The translations under genes and the position numbers were made by a program. The notes below the pieces were generated by a model. That model searched no databases. It had not been told where the DNA came from and saw only the letters and a list, made by a program, of their open reading frames with translations. A stretch of DNA of 64,000 bases from Hordeum vulgare subsp. vulgare (taxonomy: Eukaryota; Streptophyta; Magnoliopsida; Poales; Poaceae), in contig NC_058519.1 of assembly GCF_904849725.1 (NCBI RefSeq), positions 27,201,267 to 27,265,266 of the forward strand, in the 5' to 3' direction. Positions within the stretch are counted from its first letter, which is position 1, and every line of letters begins with the position of its first letter. This document shows, piece by piece, positions 56,140 to 64,000 of this stretch.

Positions 56140-56252
56140 CTCCCTCCGTCCGGAAATACTTGTCATAGGAATAGATGTATCTAGATGTATTTTAATTCTA
56201 GATACATCTACTTTTATACCTTTGTGAGACAAATAATTCCGAACAAAGGGAG
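56140..56252. mobile_element. Stowaway MITE, 113 bp
   Basis: Inverted terminal repeats CTCCCTCCGTCCGGAA and the diverged complement TTCCGAACAAAGGGAG, flanked by TA at 56138-56139 and 56253-56254. The centre is a long hairpin with TAGATGTATCTAGATG and its complement. Confidence 0.88.
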
Positions 56253-57699
56253 TATATTTTAATAGATTTTAAAGTTCATGAATCAAAAAAATTACGAATG
56301 TAGAATAATATTATTTGTTAGAAAAACTTCTAAAGTTCAAAATGTATTCATGGATTTTAAATGTACGGACAGGCACATTTAGCTCTGGAGACCGGGTACG
56401 GTCGGGATTGCGGGTTCACTTCCACATGAGAAACAAATTTTACACTCTCTTTGGAAAAATACCTTTTTTACAATGTAAATAAGATGTGTATTCAGAAAGT
56501 TGTTCAAGAATTTATATAAGATTGATGTTTTTCAGAACAGTTCATGAATTAAAAAAATCTAACAAAATCCATGATAAAAAAACATGAATTTGAAAAAAAA
56601 TGCAAACTTCACAAAGTTAATGAATTTAAATTTTTATGAGAAATATGCAGAAAATGTTCCAAATAAAAATTATTCATGAATATTTAAAATTTGAAAGGAT
56701 TTAAAAATGCTCATGAATTTTAAAAGTGTTCAAGCATTTCAAAAAACTTTCATGAATAAAAAATAAAAAATAAAAACTTGACAAGACAGAAATGAAAAAC
56801 GAAAAAAAGCAAAGAAGATACACAAAAGAAAAAACAACTAGGCACAATCTTCCCAAAACTAGGAAAACCAGTTCGGTCACATCGATTGGCCCATTAGTGG
56901 GAGAGGTCCGTGTTTTGTAGGAAGAAGCTATTGCTCCACTAGGCGTGAAATGGGAAATTTAGTTGATCCTGGTGGGTTCTAACTTTGATTTTCTTTTTCA
57001 GTTGTTTTCTTTGGAAGGGCCCAAGCACATATATTAGATAATGTGCCCTTACAGGATCAGCCTTACAAAAGTATGGAAGTGTTCATGACCCATGATGAAA
57101 TCAGTATCATCTTTCTTCTGCATTCATAGAGGTCGCCATGAGCAAAGCTCAATGCCGCATCTAGGCATTCATCTTACCGGGGCAGCCTTGTTAAAACCAA
57201 GGACTTTGAAGAAGCAGTGGCATGGAAGTCATAGATGCACACTAGAAGACATTGTCAACCAAGATCTTGATATATCGTCATCTTGGCGAAGCTAGCACCA
57301 AGTTGTGTCGGAAGATAATCCCTACTCCGACTAGAACGAGGAGGGGACACATTCCTCACAAGCTCCGTGATGGATCCACATATGGCAAAGCTTCATTGGA
57401 CAAAGAGTCACGAAAGAAAATCAAACCATGACCCTCCGCACAATGTTGATGTCTTGAGCAACACATAATCACGTCAGACCGAACACCTTTGTGGCCGCCG
57501 GGATGTCCTATACTCCCGTAGTCTACCTATTTCATGTCTGTGAACTCTAGCGACCGGAAGTGGAAGCATGGAATTGAGCATCGAGTGGACAGGAGCAGGC
57601 GCGGAATCTACTTCAATGCCACTTACAGATCGATTCTACAAATAGAATCATCAATTTCCGAAAATAAAGGAGTGGAGAATCAGGCGATGGTGGCTCAGG
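56253..57699. other. Decayed repeats, no gene seen
   Basis: 56260-56800 is AT-rich with recurring TTCATGAATTT-like stretches, as in unclassified Triticeae repeats. 56860-57699 has mixed composition; the ORF 57092-57295 shows no family. I see no gene. Confidence 0.5.
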
Positions 57700-58047
57700 G
57701 ATGAATTTTTTTATTTCATAATCATTTCTAATTTTATTTTTCTAAAGGATAAAGAACCTATATTATTATAGGAGTTCTGTGATTAATCGTTCGCTATGTC
57801 GGTATCTATACGTGTTTATTAAATGTATAAGTATAAAACCCCTCTTTCTCTAATTTAGAATTAGAAGGAATTCCACTAACAACATAATATAATTAACTCG
57901 ATTTGTTAGAACAGCTTCCATTGAGTCTTTGCACCTATCCTTTTTCTTTGTATTCTAGTTCGAGAATCCCATTCTCAAAACACGGATTTGGCTCAGGATT
58001 GCCCTTTTTTATTTCCAGGGTTTCTCTGAGTGTGGAAGTTACCACTT
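57700..58047 (-). other. Nuclear plastid DNA insertion (trnL-UAA intron fragment)
   Basis: On the minus strand the text reads like the 5' part of the plastid trnL(UAA) group I intron of grasses: AGTGGTAACTTCCA, GAGAAACCCTGGAA, GGGCAATCCTGAGCCAAATC, GAACTAGAATACAAAG, GATAGGTGCA and CAATGGAAGCTGTTCTAAC in the right order, followed by the AT-rich part ending AAATTCAT. The trnL exon itself is absent. There are several differences from what I remember of the plastid sequence, so the insertion is not very recent. Recognition is from memory; borders are approximate. Confidence 0.85.
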
Positions 58048-59212
58048 TCGTCTAGGGATGCCTAACCGCCGCACCGGTCATTCGAGGGGGGCATTGCAAG
58101 GTGGGTAGTTTATCCGGGGCTTCATGTGTTGATCGGACAGAGTGGCAATGCCGGTTCACGTTTGTAGGTGGAACGGACAATCTCTTTTGTCAGAGTGATA
58201 CTAGTAAACATGCCCGTGCAATGCACGTCTTGATCAAACCAGTCCATTAAATTTAATATGAGTATTGAATTCTGAATTCATATTCTAGAAATTTAAAAAA
58301 AAATGATAGAATACTATAGCATAATTATCTCTACCTCTCGAAAGGTCAAGTTTAATACAGACCCCATTACTCATCATTTTACTATGTTATGTGAGGTTCA
58401 ATCAGACCAAAAATAAATCTAACCCATTTAGAAATCACAAGACTATACTAAAGATTTCAGGATGTCTAATTTCTTGTGTTCACTTGAAAGGACTTATAAT
58501 TTGTATAGGCATTGTCCAAGTGAACATGGCAAGGATGCAAACTTCAAATAAAAATATACAAAAATAGAAGTCTTGGAACAAATAAATTTGTTCCCTCAAG
58601 GGCTAAGGTAAAAGAAAAATTGAGGGAACATGAAAGAACGGATCTAAAGTGGACATCATATTGAATTAATGTGAAGATAGCAATCGGAATTTAACTTTCA
58701 GTTTTAAAAATTATAAACTATGTAATCTGAAACATGTAAACTATGCAAATATAAAAGGTGTTTGTTCTGTAGAGCGATCGAAATGGCGGCGGTAAATATT
58801 TTTTAATGGCAACAAACATTGCTTCACACATAATGTACATTGTATACATCAGGAAGATTTTTAGATACATTTGCACAGCTTTAAATACATAATTTACAAG
58901 TTTTAAATAATGTATACCTTTTTCAAAGTAGGTTTCACCGTTTTCCTATACACCGGGAACATTGTTTTATACATGATCAACCTTTTCTTATGTAAAGCTG
59001 TTATATAATATATGTATATTTAGAATATTTGGAAGCATAAACGAAACTAAAATAAAAACCAGAACATGGAAACTAAGTACGTTCAAATAAACAGAAACAA
59101 AAAAGAGGCTGTGGCCTTAGCATGCTTGGTCGGACCAGTCACCCGCCCACCTAAGCTAGGCAGTCTTAAGTCTGACAGTAAGCGAGACATATATGTGCTA
59201 AGCTATTTATTT
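58048..59212. other. No gene seen; possible transposon end
   Basis: Around 58200-58228, ACTAGTAAACATGCCCGTGC followed by AATGCACG is a motif common at the ends of grass repeats; CGTGCAATGCACG is a near palindrome. The remainder is AT-rich and unrecognised. Confidence 0.4.
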
Positions 59213-59290
59213 ACTACCCCTTCCGTCCAGAAATACAAACATTTTTTTAAAATAATCTTGAATAGTTTTTCCAGACGAAGGGAATATAAC
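59213..59290. mobile_element. Diverged Stowaway-like MITE
   Basis: CCCCTTCCGTCCAGAAATAC at the left and TTTTTCCAGACGAAGGGAAT at the right form imperfect inverted repeats of the Stowaway type, with TA-like flanks. Confidence 0.65.
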
Positions 59291-60120
59291 ATAAGGCATA
59301 CTGTAGCCCCATGGTTCAAAGAATTGTGAATATTTTTTGAATTGGTGAACTTCTCTTGAAATTTGGGACATTTTTACAAATTTTTGAATATTTTATAATG
59401 ATAGAAACATTTTTTGAAACTTCCCGAAGAAATGTTTGAACAAGGGCATTTTTCAAAATTTCAGAACAATTTTTACAACCTGAACAGTTTCCGAAATTAC
59501 ATTTTTATCTGAACAAATTTTAGAAACACAACCAATTTTTGAATAATCCCAAATAGTTTTCGAATGATTCAATAAAAAACGGATCATTTTATGAAAATTC
59601 CAAACAATATTTGTAATTTATGTACACTTATTAAAAACATAAAATAAAAAAGTAAATGAGAACAAAAATAGGTATAAAATCAAATATGAAAAAGTTAATG
59701 AAAAAATATACCTAAACCGGAGTGAAAGCTTCGAAAAAGTTCCTAAAACTAGGAAAATGTGTAGTAAGTATTGGGCCACCATGAGTGCGCCGCATGTGCG
59801 AAACGGCGACAATTTGTCACAGTAAGAGACGAAAACGAATTGTTGTTAGTCCCCCCTTTCTGCGGCTTACTGTCCTATAGCGCCTGAAGGGTGATTGTAT
59901 GGGCCGGTTCATTCGGCTCTCAAGATTGGCTCCGACCGAGAACATCGTCTGGCCACTGTTGCGTGTTCCATTCCACAAGAAAATCTTTACTAATTAGCAT
60001 ATTTATCTATGCATCAATGATGATAGATGCATTTGTCATTGTTTCATCTAGGTCGTCAATTTAGCCTATCAATTGTAAATTTGGTTTTTTACTTGAATAC
60101 ATATGAATGTGCATAACATT
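59291..60120. other. AT-rich decayed repeat, no gene seen
   Basis: Recurring TTTTTGAA and ACATTTTT stretches to about 59620, then AAAATAAAAAAGTAAATGAG. It looks related in style to 56280-56800 (both end in a GGCCCA or GGGCCA stretch). No gene. Confidence 0.5.
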
Positions 60121-60265
60121 TACTCTAATTTTTAAATATAAGTTTTTTTAAAAAACACTAAAAGACTACATATGAAACCAAAATAAATAAATTTATGCTT
60201 TAAAATATGTCTATATACATCTATATAAAACTCTAAAAAACTTATATTTAAGAACGGATAGAGTA
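60121..60265. mobile_element. Diverged Stowaway MITE, about 141 bp
   Basis: The ends ACTCTAATTTTTAAATATAAG and CTTATATTTAAGAACGGATA are complementary with mismatches and correspond to the ACTCCCTCCGT...TAAATATAAG type. TA at 60121-60122 and 60264-60265. Confidence 0.75.
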
Positions 60266-60315
60266 TTAAAGAAGGTGGACAAGGTAATTCCATGCGCAAA
60301 CCTGACTCAACTGAG

Positions 60316-60590
60316 AGGGTGCTTGGATCCAAGGGACTAAAACTAGTCTGACTAAAACTAGTCTCTTTAAGAGGCTAAAGTTCCAAGCACCCCTGACTAA
60401 AGAGAGGCTAAAACTAGTCTTGAGGCTAAAATCTTTTAGTCAAGGGTACCCCTACTAAAATGTGCATTAGTCCTCTCTCTCCTCATTTAACTCTTCAGAC
60501 TAGTTCTGAATTGGAGGGTTTGCAGGATAATAAATGCTCATTAACTTGATTTTAGTCTTTTTAGTATTTGGATCCAAGCATGGATGAGGC
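60316..60590. mobile_element. MITE-like element with GCTTGGATCCAA ends
   Basis: Imperfect inverted repeats: GTGCTTGGATCCAAGGGACT at the left and TATTTGGATCCAAGCATGG at the right, with ACTAAAACTAGTC repeats inside. It resembles Tourist/Harbinger-type grass MITEs; class and TSD are not settled. Confidence 0.55.
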
Positions 60591-61547
60591 TAACAAGTTT
60601 TAATCTCACTACTTTTAATCATAGGATTAAAATGTATCCAATCACCTTCTGATACATGTGTCACGCGCGTGCGGAAGACATTGATAAGGACATAAGTGGT
60701 CCGTCGGTGAACTGACAAACAGAGGTTTTTCATGGCCTCTATGTGCATTATTATAACACAGATTGATCGAGACAGGTTGCTGAATAATTGGCAAATGGGT
60801 TGGGGCTATGTAGCTGAACAAACAGCTCTGCTTGGACAAGTCAGAGCGCCATCACAAAATGGGTTGTCCACCTGATTAATTGCATCCATAATCACAAAGT
60901 TGGAGGCATGACCGATGACGCCCTCGTCGTTGAGTGATTAATTGCATCCATAATCACGAAGTTGGAGACATGATCGATGGCGCCCTCGTCGTCGAGTTGC
61001 TGTCACGCAGTCTAGTGATTTGATTTGCCCTCCACTTTAAAGATTAAACAGTGTTTAGACAGATAACCCGGGGCTTTAGGCAGACATCCAAGAGTGCAAG
61101 ATTGCATCCAGCCACAACGATGTCGGCATGGCTGCCATCCGTGCCAAAACGTCAAAGAAGAAACCGTCCGTCCAACTCGACGATGGGCCGGTCGCATCGC
61201 CGTCGATGCTTTTGGTTTTTGTTAACCAACGCTTAATCACTTTTGTTAGAAATACTTGATTACTTTTAGTTATACTATAAGATTATAAGATAAGAGGTGT
61301 GGCAGAGCAACGGTATGTTTGGAGGGCGCTGCAGAGAATAGTATTCCAGTGGTGGTGCATCCAAACACATCTACGTACGTGGAGCTCAAGGGGGAAAGGC
61401 ATAGTAGTTTATCGTTTCTGTCATGCCGCCGTTGGTCATTCCAACACGGCGGGGTTGCTAATCCGAGACAGGCACGCACTAACCACTCCATCATCCTTTG
61501 GTCGTCAGCGACTGATGACGTATATAAAGGATTTAAATCAACACGTA
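60591..61547. other. No gene seen; 62 bp tandem repeat inside
   Basis: Apart from the tandem repeat at 60873-60996 I recognise nothing. Short ORFs at 61051-61236 and 61299-61583 lack any motif. Confidence 0.45.
60873..60996 (+). repeat. 62 bp tandem duplication
   Basis: TGATTAATTGCATCCATAAT starts each unit (60873 and 60935) and CCCTCGTCGT(T/C)GAG ends each. Five or so differences separate the units. Confidence 0.9.
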
Positions 61548-62210
61548 CACTACTCGGTCAGGGCCTATAGTCTCGGTCCGTAAGAAGCTTTAGTTCCGGT
61601 TCACCAACCAGGACCAAAGAGGCGGGACTAAAGGCCTAACCTTTAGTCTCGGCCCTGTTCCAAGCCGGGACCAAAGGTACTCCACGTGGGCGTCTCGGAG
61701 CGTCCTCAGGAGCAGGCCCTTTAGTCACGGGTCTTAACACGGACCGGGACTAAAGAGTTTCTGCAGATTTTGCTTATTTTAGAGTTTTAGGGTTTAGCTG
61801 TTCGGGAGATTAACGTGATGCCTTGTTTGGTGTTCGGGAATTAGTTTTCATATAATTCTAAATATACATGTTTATGCATATATATATATATAAGATTAAC
61901 TTATCTTACAAGCGAGCATATATATACAATTATATGGAGATCTGAATTATCGGGACTAGAGCCCGTCTATTCGATTACATGGACCAACATCAGTAATGGC
62001 CCCTAGCTACACTAAATCGTCCTTTGTCATCTATAGCTTCCGTCCTCATAAAGGTCGCAAGCTCCTCTGCAACAGCAATCGCGCGTTGCTCTGGTAGGTA
62101 CTTCTCCCTCATGGTCGTGTACTATATAAGAAGAGGAGATGAATATGAATATCAATCATGATAACAAAGAATGACGGGTAAAAATAGAGGTGTGAATGTT
62201 CATTGCTTAC

Positions 62211-62681
62211 GTCGTATCTGTAATCCTTGTGCTCAGAGGTAAACGTGCGAATGGTCTCGCAAACATAGTATCCGCATAGATGCGTCCCCCGTGGCTGCTG
62301 GTCACACTTTACGAGAATAGAATATATATAATCAAAATAATAATCTAGCATCATAAATATATTGAAAATAGAAGTATATCATACTACTACTTACCCGAGC
62401 CGCTCTAAAGGTCAGCTTCTCATGCTCCATACCGGGAGTCACGCACTTGAACCGCTTCCAAACCCTGCCCGACAAGGAAAATGATTTGCTAAGTTTTTCA
62501 TTAATTGATATATCAGAAAATCATCGAAAGAGACCGATAGAGCGCAAGAATGATTGAAATTACCCTTGGAGCATGTCCTGCAGGCTTTGGAACTGTTCCA
62601 AGGGTCTCGATAATGGGTTGAAGGCATCAACTCTTCCCTTATCAATTTGAATGTCCAACACAATCCAATGGTAGCTGCACA

Positions 62682-62690
<9 letters not shown>
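62211..62690 (-). pseudogene. Ulp1-like cysteine protease exons (first CACTA)
   Basis: Three minus-strand exons with good splice sites: about 62565-62690 (CSYHWIVLDIQ ... SLQDMLQ, with the catalytic His), 62395-62464 (VWKRFKCVTPGMEHEKL) and 62211-62306 (CDQQPRGTHLCGYYVCE, with the catalytic Cys). Family C48 (Ulp1/SENP) proteases remove SUMO-like tags, and many plant CACTA and Mutator elements carry such genes. The Asp of the triad, expected in the AFDPL position, is Asn here (AFNPL), while the second copy keeps Asp. The upstream exons are not visible: the element is cut by the insertion at 62745, so this is a fragment as seen here. Confidence 0.75.

Positions 62691-62730
<40 letters not shown>
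62689..62730 (+). repeat. (TG)n microsatellite, about 20 units
   Basis: Uninterrupted GT dinucleotides in the intron upstream of the protease exon. Confidence 0.95.
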
Positions 62731-62731
<1 letters not shown>

Positions 62732-63394
62732 AGTAACTTATCAACACTAGTGGGGACAGGGCCTATAGCCCCGGCCCGTAAGGGTCTTTAGTCCCGGTTC
62801 AACCGGGACTAAAGGGGCGGGACTAAAGGCCTAACCTTTTCGTCCTGGCCCTCTTACAAGCCGGGACTAAAGGTGCTCCACGTGGGCGCCTCGTAGCGCC
62901 CCAGGGCCAGGGCCTTTAGTCCCGGTTCGTTACACGGTCCGGGACTAAAGATTTTCATATTTTGCTGGCTTTTGGGGTTTTTTTTTGAATGAAATTATTT
63001 TTGGGTTTTAGGGTTTTAGGGTTTAGGTGTTCAGGAGATTAACGTGATGCCTCGTTTTGTGTTCGGGAATTAGTTTTCATATAATTTAAAATAGAAATAA
63101 TTATGCATATATATATATAAGATTAACTTGTCTTACAAGCGATTATATATATATTTGATTACATGGACGAACATCACTAATGGCCCTTAGCTACACTAAA
63201 TCGTCCTTTGTCTTCTATAGCTTCCGTCCTCAGAAATCCCGCAAGCTCCTCTGCAACAGCAATCGCGCGTTGCTCTGGTAGGACCTTCGTCCTCATGGTC
63301 GTGTGCTATATAAGAAGAGGAGATGAATATGAATATCAATCATGATAACAAAGAATGACGGGTAAAAATAGAGGTGTGAATGTTCATTGCTTAC

Positions 63395-63868
63395 GTCGAA
63401 TCTGTGCTCCTTGAACTCAGAGGTAAACGTGCGAATGGTCTCGCAAACATAGTATCCGCATAGATGCGTTCCCCGTGGCTGCTGGTCGCACTTTACGAGA
63501 ATGGAATATATATAATCAAAATAATAATCTAGCATCATAAATGTATTGAAAATTAATAGAAGTATATCATACTACTACTTACCTGAGCCGCTCTAAAGGT
63601 CAGCTTCTCAGGAAAGTTACCGGGAGTCACGCACTTGAACCGATTCCAAACCCTGCCCGACAAGGATAATGATTTGCTAAGTTTTTCATTAACTGATATA
63701 TCAGAAAATCATCGAAAGAGACCGATAGAGCGTAAGAATGATTAAAATTACCCTTGGAGCATGTCCTGCAGGCTTTGGAACTGTTCCAAGGGTCTCGATA
63801 ATGGGTCGAAGGCATCAACTATTCCCTTATCAATTTGAATGTCCAACAGAATCCAATGGAAGCTGCAC
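63395..63868 (-). pseudogene. Ulp1-like cysteine protease exons (second CACTA), incomplete
   Basis: Same three exons as the first copy, with the HWI motif, the AFDPLSRPLEQFQSLQDML block that keeps the catalytic Asp, and THLCGYYVCETIRTF with the catalytic Cys. Donor GTAAGC at 63394 and acceptors are intact. His, Asp and Cys are all present, so this copy could encode an active protease core. The upstream exons would lie beyond 64000. Confidence 0.72.
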
Positions 63869-63871
63869 ATG

Positions 63872-63914
<43 letters not shown>
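63872..63914 (+). repeat. (TA)n(TG)n microsatellite
   Basis: TA repeats followed by about 14 TG units, at the same place as the TG tract of the first copy. Confidence 0.95.
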
Positions 63915-63915
<1 letters not shown>

Positions 63916-64000
63916 AGTAACTTATCAATTACACTTATAAGTGAATGGACACAACAGAGTAAAGGCCCTCACCTGAAGTTGTATGGAAACAGTATGTGGT

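Larger units (their letters stand above)
61548..64000 (-). mobile_element. CACTA transposon start with Ulp1-like gene (right end outside)
   Basis: CACTACTCGGTCAGGGCC at 61548 is followed by AACCGGGAC-type palindromes. The element interior includes Ulp1 exons on the minus strand and is broken at 62745 by a related CACTA element. The strand given is that of the protease gene. Confidence 0.7.
62745..64000 (-). mobile_element. Second, related CACTA element nested in the first
   Basis: CACTAGTGGGGACAGGGCC starts at 62745, immediately after TATCAA. The corresponding place in its own copy (63918-63930) reads on without a break (TATCAATTACAC), so this is an insertion point rather than a plain tandem repeat; the expected 3 bp TSD is CAA. 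It repeats the whole arrangement of 61548-62744. Its other end lies outside the window. Confidence 0.7.

Noticed and set aside
57092..57295. 67 aa plus-strand ORF as a host gene exon
   Set aside because: Short, no recognised motif, no clear splice sites; left as unclassified sequence.
61548..63930. Simple tandem duplication of 1.2 kb
   Set aside because: Each unit starts with a CACTA terminus and the insertion point is seen empty in the second copy, so nesting of related transposons explains it better.
1..64000. CRISPR array, bacterial operon, phage or prokaryotic mobile element
   Set aside because: No spaced identical repeats, no Shine-Dalgarno-led gene series; all coding traces belong to plant transposable elements.

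Overview
The window is a repeat-dense piece of a large grass genome, almost certainly Triticeae (wheat, Aegilops or barley group). It holds BARE/Angela-type Copia LTRs, Athila-type Gypsy elements whose LTRs start TGATACGTC, a Tekay-type chromovirus, Caspar-like CACTA transposons with AACCGGGACC palindromes, and Stowaway MITEs. I see no convincing ordinary host gene. Family names are from memory of Triticeae repeats and are tentative; element borders come from LTR pairs, target-site duplications (TSDs), primer-binding sites (PBS) and polypurine tracts read directly here.

Layout. An old Copia element (25728-28970, left end outside the window) was hit twice. On the left, a minus-strand Athila-type Gypsy element runs from before base 1 to 25722, and a plus-strand Tekay chromovirus with 5.4 kb LTRs (4027-20216, TSD ATTAC) sits in its integrase. 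On the right is a six-level nest: Copia end > solo Angela LTR (28976-56003, TSD CTATG) > solo Gypsy LTR (29990-55320, TSD GGCCA) > non-autonomous Sabrina/WHAM-like element (30198-53610, TSD ATCTC/ATCGC) > CACTA transposon (33720-51411, TSD TGA) > young BARE/Angela element (36895-45843, TSD CTCCC). From 56 kb to the end come Stowaway MITEs, AT-rich decayed repeats, a nuclear insertion of plastid DNA (trnL-UAA intron, about 57700-58047), and the starts of two related CACTA elements, one nested in the other, both carrying Ulp1-like protease exons on the minus strand.

Coding capacity. The only nearly intact polyprotein is that of the BARE/Angela element, which has one TAG stop. The Tekay and Athila polyproteins carry stops, frameshifts and damaged catalytic residues. 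The CACTA transposase (TNPD/TNP2 type) is frameshifted and split by the BARE insertion. A second gene region in the same CACTA is better preserved: it carries a B3 DNA-binding domain exon duplicated in tandem with splice phase kept, so a two-B3 protein is possible. This and the tRNA-like Pol III cassettes in the Tekay LTRs are the most unusual signals.

Relative ages by eye: BARE LTRs differ at about 8 sites in 1.82 kb; Sabrina-like LTRs at about 7 in 0.49 kb; Tekay LTRs about 1%; Athila LTRs about 3%. These agree with the nesting order.
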